A stretch of DNA of 64,000 nucleotides. Origin: CAMLHU01 sp049680185. GTDB taxonomy: Bacteria; Gemmatimonadota; Gemmatimonadetes; Gemmatimonadales; GWC2-71-9. This document shows, in pieces, positions 25,976 through 34,438 of this stretch. Position numbers and translations under genes: made by a program. Within the stretch, counting starts at the first letter, position 1. Each line of letters starts with the position of its first letter. The stretch spans positions 62,001-126,000 of the forward strand of contig JBAUHI010000024.1 of the NCBI GenBank assembly GCA_049680185.1. The letters run 5' to 3'. Under the pieces are notes generated by a model, which made no database searches, was not told the DNA's origin, and was given only the letters and a program-made list of their open reading frames with translations.

Positions 25976-25981
25976 AAGCTA
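25976..25981 (-). promoter_or_regulatory. Leaderless -10 element of murB
   Basis: TAGCTT (extended TAGCTTTT) on the minus strand lies six bases before the second ATG of murB. No Shine-Dalgarno is present, so the element decides the start codon. Confidence 0.5.
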
Positions 25982-26036
25982 GTGTCCCACCCGGTTAAGG
26001 GCGACCGCACCCACAGCGACCGCGACGGACCGTGCG

Positions 26037-26042
26037 TAGATT
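26037..26042 (+). promoter_or_regulatory. -10 element upstream of the TonB-like gene
   Basis: TAGATT (extended TAGATTCA) is divergent from the murB element and ends five bases before the ATG at 26048, the first codon of a 24-codon upstream reading frame. Confidence 0.45.
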
Positions 26043-26047
26043 CACCG

Positions 26048-26122
26048 ATGCCCATCTGCCGACGCGCCCATCCGCGCTCGCATTCGCTGCTGGATCAAGG
26101 ACCGACCTCTCGGGCATGCTAG
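26048..26122 (+). CDS. Possible 24-codon leader peptide upstream of the TonB-like gene
   Basis: This short frame begins with an ATG five bases after a TAGATT box, the same geometry as the leaderless starts elsewhere. It reads MPICRRAHPRSHSLLD and continues to a TAG at 26120-26122. That stop lies four bases downstream of the start codon of the next gene, which has no ribosome-binding site of its own. The arrangement would allow ribosomes to reinitiate on that ATG. The peptide resembles nothing recognised; it is inferred from promoter geometry only. Confidence 0.35.
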   Translation: MPICRRAHPRSHSLLDQGPTSRAC

Positions 26123-26958
26123 ACTTCGAACCCGCTTCACAGCCGATCGAGCGTTCTGCGTGGCGACGTGCGGTGACCGGCATCGCCACCAGCTCGCTGG
26201 TGCATCTGGCACTCATCGCGTTGCTGCTCTGGGTGGGGCGGCCCCGCCAATTCGGGCTGACCCGGCCGGTCGACAGCCTCGACATGGCTCGTCGCGCCAA
26301 GCGCCAGGTGAACATGGTCTACCTGACGCCACCACCGCCGCGGCCGAGGTCGCTCCCGCCCACGGTCCGTCAAGGGCCTGAGCCGCCGCACAAGGTGGAA
26401 CCGCCGACGCCCCCGACCCCTCCGATCCCGCCACCACCCACAGGCCAGAAGGATCGGACGGCGGATCCCGCGTCGGAGCCGACCACCGTCGATGTACCAG
26501 CGCCGACACCCGACCCGACGCCCGCCGAGCCGGTGCACCACATCCGGAGCCTTGCGTTCCACCCGGGCGAGTTCGCGTCCCCCCTCACCCGCCCCGAACC
26601 CGACCCCGTCTGGCGCCGCCCTCCCGACCTCGGCGCCATCGGGAGCAAGTGCGTTCCCGGGCCGCCCCACACCCGGGGGCCAAATGAACCGATCACCTAC
26701 GGAGTGGTGGCGGGGCGGGTCTACCAGACGGGGAGTCGCGAGCCGCTGGCCGGTGCGGTACTCTCGATCATGGGAACGCCATACCAGACGACCAGCGACG
26801 CCAACGGGGAATACGTCCTGCGGTTCGACGCCGACCTGCTGGGCAACTGCCAGGTGCAGAACGTGCGCGTCATCCGCGACGGATTCCTGTCGCAGCTCCT
26901 GATCCTGAGCACCGGCGGCGGCACGAGCGACGTCAACCTCAACCGGTCGACCCAGTGA
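26116..26958 (+). CDS. TonB-like proline-rich protein with carboxypeptidase-regulatory-like domain
   Basis: A 280-residue envelope protein. One membrane helix (about residues 22-41, SSLVHLALIALLLWVG) resembles TonB/TolA-type anchors and is followed by a Pro-rich span (about 75-145). The C-terminal part (about 195-280, VVAGRVYQTGSREPLAGAV, then TTSDANGEYVLRF) is a carboxypeptidase-regulatory-like beta-sandwich. The usual TonB C-terminal domain is not seen. The ATG at 26116 is preferred to a GTG at 26032 because the promoter box lies between them; neither has a ribosome-binding site. Its stop overlaps the CapA-like gene (GTGA). Confidence 0.7.
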   Translation: MLDFEPASQPIERSAWRRAVTGIATSSLVHLALIALLLWVGRPRQFGLTRPVDSLDMARRAKRQVNMVYLTPPPPRPRSLPPTVRQGPEPPHKVEPPTPPTPPIPPPPTGQKDRTADPASEPTTVDVPAPTPDPTPAEPVHHIRSLAFHPGEFASPLTRPEPDPVWRRPPDLGAIGSKCVPGPPHTRGPNEPITYGVVAGRVYQTGSREPLAGAVLSIMGTPYQTTSDANGEYVLRFDADLLGNCQVQNVRVIRDGFLSQLLILSTGGGTSDVNLNRSTQ

Positions 26959-28070
26959 AGTGCGGCCTCGCGACATTCCTCGCCCTCGTCGCGATCGGTC
27001 CCCGCACGGTGGGGGCGCAGGCCGCACCTGTCCGCGGCCGGCTCCACGTCATCGCCGTGGGCGACATCAACTTCGCGCGCGGCATCGCCCGGGACTACAT
27101 CTTCGCCGACAAGGGCGACAGCATCTTCGCGCAGGTGCGCGACACGATCCGGGCCGCCGATCTCGCCGTCGGCAACCTCGAGAGCATCCTGCTCGATCGG
27201 GGCGACACCACCGACTCGACCGGCAAGATGGTCTTTGCCGGCCCCGATGTGGCCGGGCCGCTCCTCATCGACGCCGGGTTCGACGCCGTCAGCACCGCCA
27301 ACAACCACGCCTGGGATTTTGGGGAACGGGGTCTGCTCGAATCACTGCGGCACCTTGATGCCGCCGGGATCGCGCACAGCGGCACCGGTCCGACGCTCGA
27401 GGATGCCTATCGCCCGGCGGTGGTCGACCGGGCCGGATGGCGGATCGCAATGTTCAGCGTCACCGACATCATCAACCTGAAGGGACTGGTGCTCACCGGG
27501 TCCCCCGCCGCCTGTTGCATCGCGTGGGCCGACACCGCGGTCCTCGGACCCCGGATGCGCGCCGCGCGTGATTCCCTCGGCGCCGACCTGGTCCTCGTGA
27601 TGCTCCACGCGGGGAACGAATACCGGGACCGCCCGCCAGCCGCACTCCACGCCCTGATGCGCGAGTTGGTCTCCGCCGGGGCCGATGCCGTCATCGGGCA
27701 TCATCCGCACGTCCCCCAAGGCACCGAGCGGTACCACGGAAAGCCGATCTTCTACTCGCTCGGCAATTTCGTCTTCCGACAGCCCTTCCCCTGGACCGAC
27801 AAGGCGCTGGTCGCAGCGATGGACTTCGATCCGGACGGCACTGCCGCCGTCACCCTTCGGCCCGTCGACGCCGATTACGTGCCGCGTTTTGCCGCCGGCG
27901 CTGATTCCGCTGTCATCCTTGCACGCGTCGACTCGCTCAGCCAGTGGCCACGCCGCCGCCGGCGCTCGGCGCCGGACGCGCCGGCGGGAATGCGATCGAC
28001 ACCACCGTGCCCTCCCGTGGCCGACTCGACACCGACACCGTCGCACCCCACCCCTCGACCAGGCGCTTGA
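26955..28070 (+). CDS. CapA-family metallophosphatase-like protein, exported
   Basis: A 371-residue CapA/PgsA-type protein (metallophosphatase fold; polyglutamate capsule family). A signal peptide (1-22) is followed by HVIAVGDINFARG, the metal-site motif NLESILLDRGD, STANNHAWDFGERG, MLHAGNEY and VIGHHPHVPQG. The first 325 residues cover the fold. The last 45 residues (RRRRRSAPDA onward, Arg- then Pro-rich) run antisense to the kinase gene and look like read-through tail rather than conserved domain. The GTG start overlaps the previous stop. Substrate unknown. Confidence 0.8.
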   Translation: MKCGLATFLALVAIGPRTVGAQAAPVRGRLHVIAVGDINFARGIARDYIFADKGDSIFAQVRDTIRAADLAVGNLESILLDRGDTTDSTGKMVFAGPDVAGPLLIDAGFDAVSTANNHAWDFGERGLLESLRHLDAAGIAHSGTGPTLEDAYRPAVVDRAGWRIAMFSVTDIINLKGLVLTGSPAACCIAWADTAVLGPRMRAARDSLGADLVLVMLHAGNEYRDRPPAALHALMRELVSAGADAVIGHHPHVPQGTERYHGKPIFYSLGNFVFRQPFPWTDKALVAAMDFDPDGTAAVTLRPVDADYVPRFAAGADSAVILARVDSLSQWPRRRRRSAPDAPAGMRSTPPCPPVADSTPTPSHPTPRPGA

Positions 28071-31000
28071 CGATCGAAAGCCCGAGCCCGCTGCCGCTGG
28101 TGGTGGTCGAAAAACGGGGTTCGAAGATCCGGGGCAGCAGGTCGTCCGGTATCCCGTCGCCATCATCCTCGACCGCCAAACGCTGTGCATCGCACTGGAC
28201 CACGATCTGGCGGGCGTTCGCGTTCCTGGCGTTCTCCACCAGGTTGACCAGGACTTCCTTCACCTCATCCCGCCGGGCGCGCACCGAGACGTCCGGGCTC
28301 GCGATGAGCTCCACGGCCACGTCCCCGCCCAGCCGATACAGGTGGAGCACCTCGGACGCCACGGCCTGCAGGTCCACCGGGGCGAGCGGCGGGGCCGCCT
28401 CGGTCGGTGCCGCAAATCGACTGAACGCGCGGGCGATGGTGTCCAACCGGTCGATCTCCGCGAGGATCCGCTCCGCCGTGTCGTCGAAGGTGCGCTCGAA
28501 CTCCGCGGGCCGTTCCTGCCGCACCCGCCGAAGGTGTTGCACCCCGAGTCGAAGCGGCGTCAGCGGATTCTTGATCTCATGGGCCACCTGCCGGGCCATC
28601 TCCCCCCACGCCAGGACCCGGGCCGCCTGGGAGGCGTCGGTCAGGTCGGTCACCGCCACCACCACGCCGCGGAGGTCCGCACCGAGCTCCGCGAACTCGC
28701 ACCCCAGGCGCCGGCCGCTGAGCGATACCTCGATCGGTCCGTGGGGCGATCGTCCCGAGGCCACCGCGCGGCGCACCGATCGCACCAGCGCGCCGAGCGC
28801 GGCCGGCAATCCTGACTCGAATGGGGCGCCCTCCACGAGCGGCGCTTCCAGCAACTCGCGCGCCCGTGGGTTGGCGAGCAGCACGGCACCGTTGGAATCG
28901 ATGGCGATGACGCCGGTCGCCACCGTGCGCAGGACGGTCGCGGTGCGGCGGCGAGCGTCGTCCAGCGCCGCCTGACTTGCGCGGACATCGGCGGCCATGC
29001 GGGAGAAGGCGCCGAACACCGGCTCGAATTCGACCGGTGGCGTGGCGGCGCCGGACGGTGCCGGCATCCCCTGCCCCAGCGCGATCGCAGCGCGGCGGAG
29101 GTCGGACACTGGCTGGGACAGCGCGCGCGCCACCACGCCGGCCGCGAGCACGGCGGCCGCGGTGCCGAGGAGCGTCGCGAGCAACAGCACGTACACCAGG
29201 TCGAGCTGCTCCTGGCCGAGTGACGGATCATCACCGACGCGTGGTGCGGCGACGATCCCGACGTCGGCCGCGGTGCCCGGGCGCACCACCCGATAGCCCA
29301 TCCGGAGCGTGTGGCCGGCCCCAGGCACGCTCTCGACCCGTTCCAGCGCATCGCTCAGCGCGAGGTCCGTGTAGGCATCGGGTGTGAGGAGCGGCGGCAG
29401 GACGCCGAGGTCCGCCAGCACCGGAGTGCTCACGCCGATCAGCTCACCCCCTTGATACAGGCCGACATCGAGGTTCGCTCGACGGCTCAGGTCCCTGAGC
29501 CCGTCGGCGGTCTGCTCCGGCGGACCTTGCAGTACCGCCGCCGCCAGCGGCTGGGCCGCCCGAAGCGCCTGGGTGAGCAGAAGATCCTGCTCGCGTTCGC
29601 CGTCGCGACCCACCCGCACCACGCTCCACACCGCGAACCCGGCGGCCGGGACAATGAAGAACACCGCCAGCGTGAGCCCCAGGCGCAAACGGAACGAGTG
29701 GCTCCAGCGACCGATCCGCAGCTGACCCAGAGGCCATCCGGCGAGCAGCTCACCCATCAGCCAGAGGAGTGCGAGCGCCGCGACGTCGAGGAGCAGGACC
29801 AGCACGCCGCGGACCAGCAACGGCACCGGCCCCCGCAGGTCGATCCGGGCATGGACATGCCGGATGCCGCCCGGCAGCGCGATCAGCCGTTCGCCCCGCA
29901 CCTCCCATCCCTGGCGCACCCAGACCAGACGCGCACTGTCCGCCACCGGCTCGGGGCCTGGATAGGACAGCAGCAGGTCGTACAGCGGTGCGCCGCGGGC
30001 GGGCTGGTCCAGCAATCGCGACAGCCGATCCGGTTGGATGAGGGCAGTGCGCGGTCCCACGGCGGCACTCAGCACCTGATGGTCGGCCAGACGCACCAGG
30101 AGCAGGTAGTGGATCCCAGGCACCCGTGCCAAGCTGGCGACCTCGGTGGTAACAGTCGTGTCCATGCTGCGCACGAACGCAGCGACGAGTCGCTCCGGCA
30201 GGTCGAGCGAATCGAGCGGAAGCTCCACCTGTGGCGTGGCGTCCGGTGACCAGAGGGTGAGCACGGCGGGATAGTCCTGCTGCGCGATCGCCGAGGAATG
30301 CCAGAGCGCGTACAGCTCGGCGGCGCTCGACGGCACCGGTGCCGCCGACACCTGCGCCGCGAACTTCTCGAGCTGCGGCACGGCGAACGGATCGGGCTCA
30401 TCGCCGAGCCTGCCGACATCCCGCCCCGCCACCAACAGCCGGCCCTCGAGCTCGGCACCCCAGGTGACCAGCCCCGCAGCGCTCCCCGCCACGAGCCCCA
30501 CCCCCAGCACGACCGCCCACCGTGGTGCGGGCCGCATCAAGAGCACCAGCGCCGGCGCCCAGAGGAAGGTGTACCAGTCGGGCCACCCGTAGCTCGGATT
30601 CCAGACGGTCAGTCCCACCGCCGTGGCCGCGAGAGCGACGGCGATCGCGATCCAGAGCGTGCGAGGGACCGGGGCCGCGTCGTCCTGCCCGCGCAGGAGC
30701 GCGGCCGCGATCATCACCGGCGCGGCGGCCGCGGTCATCAACGCGCATTGCCACGTGAGCCAGAGCGCCAGCGGCACACCGTCGACAGGCGGCGTGATCC
30801 CCCGTGCGAGATCGCTCACCAGGAACGGCGCCCCGACGAGCAGCACGATGCCTACCGCGCTTCCCGGCCATGTGCGTCGCAGTCGCCGACGCCACAGGGC
30901 CACGCCCGCCAGGAAAAGTGTGACGCCCGTGGCGCCGAGGATCCCGGCCGATGCGGAGAATGGACCCAGGAGCGGGCGGAAGAACGTCGCTGGACTGAAG

Positions 31001-31971
31001 AGCGTTGCCGCCCCAAGCGCGGGCCCCAGCGGCGTGAATGCCAGCAGGCCGAGCCCGATCGCCGAGAATGTGAGTCGCTGGCGCCCGAAGGCGCTCACGC
31101 TGATCGAGGCGAGGAGCAAGAGCGCCAGCAGCCAGCCGACCATCCACGCCCCGGTCTCCAGCGTCGCGGCACGCGCATCGGCCTGACCGGGCGGCTCTGG
31201 GCGGACGCTGAAGAGTGTGCGGGGACCGGCGGGCGCATCGACCTGGTAGTCGAACACGTCCGGATCGTTGGGCGCGGTCCCGGCCGGATAGACCTGGAGG
31301 CTCACCCCGGTGGCGGCGCGAAAGCGCTCCACCAGTGAGGTGCCACGATCGGGATCGACCGGATCCGCCCACACCAGCAAGCTCGCTACCACGGTCCGGT
31401 GCGCAGCACACGGATGCCGGCTTTCGAGCAGCAAGTAGTACTTGCTGCCACGCACCGTCAGCGAATCCCCGGTCGCATCGGGAAGCAGCCGATGGCGGCC
31501 GGCCCAGGCCCACGGTGAGCCGTCCGCATCGAGGATCGCGACCGAGAGTTCCGCGTCGCTTGATGGGGTGAGGTCCGCCAGGCGCTGGAAGGCGTCAGTG
31601 CGTCCGAGCGCGCAATCGGCGGTGGCACGAGTCGAAAGCCGCTGATCGGCCGTCACGCCGGACGTCAGGTCGCGCTGGAGGCGGGCCGACGCGCTTTCGA
31701 TCCGCGCCTCCCGCTCGGCCGGCCAATGCGCCGCGATCCGCCAGACCCGCCACTGGATGACCGCCATCACCACCGGCAGCACCAGCACCACGAGCGCCAG
31801 CGCGCGCCGACGCCGGTGGCGCCCAGGGAGCAGCACTCCAGCCGCGACGAGTGAGGCCACGGTCGCCACGGCGACCCAGATGAACTGGGGGGATCGCAGC
31901 CAAGCCCCGGCGGCGAGGGCCGCGAGGGCGGTCGGGATGGTCCACCAGTGCCCGCGATCGGAGGCGCTCAC
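27937..31971 (-). CDS. Very large NtrY-like sensor histidine kinase
   Basis: A 1344-residue membrane sensor kinase. The N-terminal ~760 residues contain one extracytoplasmic loop (about 70-290), a block of about eight membrane helices (about 290-520) and a second loop (about 530-740). A further extracytoplasmic sensor lies between helices near 790 and 955, then HAMP and PAS-like regions, the H-box RQVAHEIKNPLTP with His1131, and an ATP-binding domain with NLVENARN, EDDGDGIPDD and GSGLGLSIVKRLVEG. The C-terminal layout (HAMP, PAS, kinase) matches NtrY; the extra front half does not. GTG start six bases after a TAAGTT box. Its 3' end overlaps the convergent CapA-like gene by 134 bp. Confidence 0.88.
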   Translation of the reverse strand: MSASDRGHWWTIPTALAALAAGAWLRSPQFIWVAVATVASLVAAGVLLPGRHRRRRALALVVLVLPVVMAVIQWRVWRIAAHWPAEREARIESASARLQRDLTSGVTADQRLSTRATADCALGRTDAFQRLADLTPSSDAELSVAILDADGSPWAWAGRHRLLPDATGDSLTVRGSKYYLLLESRHPCAAHRTVVASLLVWADPVDPDRGTSLVERFRAATGVSLQVYPAGTAPNDPDVFDYQVDAPAGPRTLFSVRPEPPGQADARAATLETGAWMVGWLLALLLLASISVSAFGRQRLTFSAIGLGLLAFTPLGPALGAATLFSPATFFRPLLGPFSASAGILGATGVTLFLAGVALWRRRLRRTWPGSAVGIVLLVGAPFLVSDLARGITPPVDGVPLALWLTWQCALMTAAAAPVMIAAALLRGQDDAAPVPRTLWIAIAVALAATAVGLTVWNPSYGWPDWYTFLWAPALVLLMRPAPRWAVVLGVGLVAGSAAGLVTWGAELEGRLLVAGRDVGRLGDEPDPFAVPQLEKFAAQVSAAPVPSSAAELYALWHSSAIAQQDYPAVLTLWSPDATPQVELPLDSLDLPERLVAAFVRSMDTTVTTEVASLARVPGIHYLLLVRLADHQVLSAAVGPRTALIQPDRLSRLLDQPARGAPLYDLLLSYPGPEPVADSARLVWVRQGWEVRGERLIALPGGIRHVHARIDLRGPVPLLVRGVLVLLLDVAALALLWLMGELLAGWPLGQLRIGRWSHSFRLRLGLTLAVFFIVPAAGFAVWSVVRVGRDGEREQDLLLTQALRAAQPLAAAVLQGPPEQTADGLRDLSRRANLDVGLYQGGELIGVSTPVLADLGVLPPLLTPDAYTDLALSDALERVESVPGAGHTLRMGYRVVRPGTAADVGIVAAPRVGDDPSLGQEQLDLVYVLLLATLLGTAAAVLAAGVVARALSQPVSDLRRAAIALGQGMPAPSGAATPPVEFEPVFGAFSRMAADVRASQAALDDARRRTATVLRTVATGVIAIDSNGAVLLANPRARELLEAPLVEGAPFESGLPAALGALVRSVRRAVASGRSPHGPIEVSLSGRRLGCEFAELGADLRGVVVAVTDLTDASQAARVLAWGEMARQVAHEIKNPLTPLRLGVQHLRRVRQERPAEFERTFDDTAERILAEIDRLDTIARAFSRFAAPTEAAPPLAPVDLQAVASEVLHLYRLGGDVAVELIASPDVSVRARRDEVKEVLVNLVENARNANARQIVVQCDAQRLAVEDDGDGIPDDLLPRIFEPRFSTTTSGSGLGLSIVKRLVEGWGATVSVSSRPREGTVVSIAFPPARPAPSAGGGVATG

Positions 31972-31977
31972 CCCTCG

Positions 31978-31983
31978 AACTTA
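31978..31983 (-). promoter_or_regulatory. Leaderless -10 element of the NtrY-like kinase gene
   Basis: TAAGTT (extended TAAGTTCG) on the minus strand ends six bases before the GTG start of the kinase gene. It is divergent from the element at 32018. Confidence 0.5.
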
Positions 31984-32017
31984 GCGCCTCACGGTGGGCG
32001 CGTGCAGATATTCACCC

Positions 32018-32023
32018 TATCTT
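32018..32023 (+). promoter_or_regulatory. Leaderless -10 element of the secreted-protein gene
   Basis: TATCTT (extended TATCTTTG, identical to the Bacteroidetes -7 consensus TANNTTTG) ends seven bases before the ATG at 32031. There is no ribosome-binding site. Confidence 0.55.
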
Positions 32024-32030
32024 TGTGGGT

Positions 32031-32702
32031 ATGCGCCTCTCCATCCACTCGGCGGCCCCGCTCGCGATCGCTCTCGTGCTCGCGACATCGGCCGTGCCCG
32101 GCGTTGCGGCCCAGGAGCCGGTCACCTACACACTGGTGATCACGTCCGGCGGATCGGAGATCGGCCAGGAGTCCATCCGACTCGGCCCCGGCAGCTCCGG
32201 GCCCGGCGCGACCACGCTCACCGGGACCGCGCGCTACCCTGCCCTCCGGGCCCGGGTCCAGCTCACGGGCGTCATCGAACGCTCCTCGGATGGGGTCCTG
32301 ACCGCCGCGCAATTCGACCTCCAGACGCCGGAGCACGCCTGGCGCTCCTACGTGCAGGCAAGCGCCCGCCGCCTCACCGTCCGGACCGCGACCGAAGGGC
32401 GGGAGTCTGCCCGGGAGTACCCGTTCGGTCCTCGGACCGTGGTGCTGGACGACAGTCTCTTTGCGCCATGGCTTGCCGTCGCCGCGTTGGCCGGCGAGCG
32501 ACCGGTGTCGGTGGGGGCCGTCTGGCCCCGGACCGGAGCGCGCGGGACCTTGACGCTCGAGCGCGCGGGCACGTCGACCGGAGGGACGGTGGTGCGGGTG
32601 AGCGGCGGTGCGTCGGCCGAGATCGAGTTCCAACGCAACGGTCGCCTGATCCGGGTCATCCTACCGACTCGGGACCTGACGGCAACGGTCTCCGGGCCAT
32701 GA
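32031..32702 (+). CDS. Secreted protein of unknown function
   Basis: A 223-residue exported protein, not recognised. A signal peptide (about 1-27, ending GVAAQ) is followed by a beta-strand-rich chain with repeated Thr/Val/Arg alternation, suggesting a periplasmic beta-barrel or lipocalin-like sheet. A GTG two codons upstream is possible, but the ATG at 32031 fits the promoter box geometry. It is monocistronic, divergent from the kinase gene and followed by the exporter operon, which has its own promoter. Confidence 0.65.
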   Translation: MRLSIHSAAPLAIALVLATSAVPGVAAQEPVTYTLVITSGGSEIGQESIRLGPGSSGPGATTLTGTARYPALRARVQLTGVIERSSDGVLTAAQFDLQTPEHAWRSYVQASARRLTVRTATEGRESAREYPFGPRTVVLDDSLFAPWLAVAALAGERPVSVGAVWPRTGARGTLTLERAGTSTGGTVVRVSGGASAEIEFQRNGRLIRVILPTRDLTATVSGP

Positions 32703-32788
32703 CTCTGGTGTGGCACTCCTAAAGGGCTTCCCTTCAATATGTTACGGCGCTGTTGTCGCAAGCTGAAACTTCCCGCCGGATCCCCCCG

Positions 32789-32794
32789 TATCTT
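32789..32794 (+). promoter_or_regulatory. Candidate -10 element of the exporter operon
   Basis: TATCTT (extended TATCTTTC) lies 35 bases before the TolC-family ATG. This transcript would have a short leader holding a GTGAGGAA ribosome-binding site, unlike the leaderless units. The -35 region is weak (GAAACT, 18 bases upstream). Confidence 0.4.
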
Positions 32795-32829
32795 TCCATA
32801 CCAATGGTTCTCAATAGTGAGGAACGCTG

Positions 32830-34419
32830 ATGTCGTACCGGTCATTCGGCTGGACTCTTTCGTGCTTGCTCGCCGCCGCTGTGGTCGGCGCTCCCCTCCT
32901 CGCCCAGCAACCGACCGCCGCGATGGCGCCGGCGGCAGCGGCCCCTGCGTTCCGGCCTGTCACGATGACCTTGGCGGACGCCCTGTCGATGGCGCGCCAG
33001 AACAGCCCGATCTATCGGCAGGCCGTCAATAATGAAGGCCCCGCCAACTGGTCGGTCCGCAATGCCTATGCGGCGCTGTTGCCGGGGGCCAACGTGTCCG
33101 GCGGAATGGGGTACACGGGCGCCGGGCAATCGACCTTCGGCGGCAGCACCTTCAACCAGACCTCCCCCGCGCTCTCCTCGAATTACTTCGCCGGGTTCAC
33201 CTGGCGGCTCGACGGCAGTGTGCTCACAGCTCCGGCGTTGCAGAAGGCCAATCGCCGCGCGACCGAGGATGACATCACCAATGCCGGCATCACGCTCAAG
33301 ACCTCGATCACCACGCAATACCTGACCGTCCTCGCGGCCGTGGCGCAGGTGGGCGTGGCGGAGCGGCAGGTGAGCCGGAACGCCGACTTCCTGCAGCTGG
33401 CGCAGGCCAAGCTCTCCGCCGGGCAGTCGACGTTGATCGACGTGCGGCAGGCGCAGGTCACCAAGAGTCAGTCCGATCTTGCCCTGTTGCGCGCCCGGCA
33501 GGCCGCCAACGAAGCGAAGCTCGAGCTGTTCCGGCAGATCGGCATCACCCCGCCGGCGCCGCTCAACACCATCACGCTCACCGACACCTTCCCGGTCGAC
33601 TCCGTGTCTGTGGCGCTCGCGGACCTGCAGACCTCTGCGGACGAGATGAACCCGACATTGCGTGCCGCGGAATCGCGCCGGTCCGCTGCGGTCTGGTCGG
33701 TCCGGGCCAGCAAGTCGGCGTTCCTGCCGTCGCTCAATTTCAATGCCGGATGGAGCGGATTCACCCAGCAGTTCACCAACACCGGCCTCCTGCTCGATCA
33801 GGCCTATGGCAGCGGCCAGTACAATCTGAGTCAGTGCCAGTTCCAGAATGGCATCATCAACGGACTGACCTATGGTGCGGGCGGGATCCCGGGGCAGCCC
33901 AACGGCGGCATCGTGGCCGATTGCTTCGCCGCATCCGGGCTCAACGCCACCGGCACGGCGCTCGACACGTCGGTGTCCAACGCCATCCGGAAACAGAACG
34001 ACATCTTTCCGTTCAAGTTCCAGTCGCAGCCGTTCCAGGCCAACGTGACGATCTCGCTCCCGATCTTCACCGGCTTCAGCCGGCACCTGCGGCTGTCGCA
34101 GGCGGAGGCGCAGCGCGATGACGCCGATGAGACCGTGCGGGCTGCGACACTGCAGGTGCATGCGGACGTCCAGGCCAAGTACCTCGCACTCCAGACCGCC
34201 TGGGAGGCGATCGGCGTCCAGCGCTCGGCGCAGGAGTTCGCGCAGGACCAGGTGCAGCTGGCGGAAGGGCGCTTCCGGATCGGGAGCGGCACCTCGCTCG
34301 AACTGGCCGATGCCGAGAATTCGCTGACCGCGGCCGAGGCCGGCTACATCAATTCCGTGTACGACTACCAGAAGGCCATCGCCGCGCTGGAAGCGGCGGT
34401 CGGCCGTCCCATTCGCTGA
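32830..34419 (+). CDS. TolC-family outer-membrane efflux protein
   Basis: A 529-residue outer-membrane channel of the TolC/OEP family. A signal peptide (about 1-26, ending PLLAQ) is followed by two OEP repeats; typical pieces are MTLADALSMARQNSP near residue 45, the long coiled segments around LQLAQAKLSAGQSTLIDVRQ, and the second-repeat counterpart QLAEGRFRIGSGTSLELADA. It heads a run of exporter genes with a 19-base gap to the adaptor gene, so it should supply the exit duct of a tripartite ABC exporter. Confidence 0.92.
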   Translation: MSYRSFGWTLSCLLAAAVVGAPLLAQQPTAAMAPAAAAPAFRPVTMTLADALSMARQNSPIYRQAVNNEGPANWSVRNAYAALLPGANVSGGMGYTGAGQSTFGGSTFNQTSPALSSNYFAGFTWRLDGSVLTAPALQKANRRATEDDITNAGITLKTSITTQYLTVLAAVAQVGVAERQVSRNADFLQLAQAKLSAGQSTLIDVRQAQVTKSQSDLALLRARQAANEAKLELFRQIGITPPAPLNTITLTDTFPVDSVSVALADLQTSADEMNPTLRAAESRRSAAVWSVRASKSAFLPSLNFNAGWSGFTQQFTNTGLLLDQAYGSGQYNLSQCQFQNGIINGLTYGAGGIPGQPNGGIVADCFAASGLNATGTALDTSVSNAIRKQNDIFPFKFQSQPFQANVTISLPIFTGFSRHLRLSQAEAQRDDADETVRAATLQVHADVQAKYLALQTAWEAIGVQRSAQEFAQDQVQLAEGRFRIGSGTSLELADAENSLTAAEAGYINSVYDYQKAIAALEAAVGRPIR

Positions 34420-34438
34420 CCCAGAGGGGATCTTTCGC

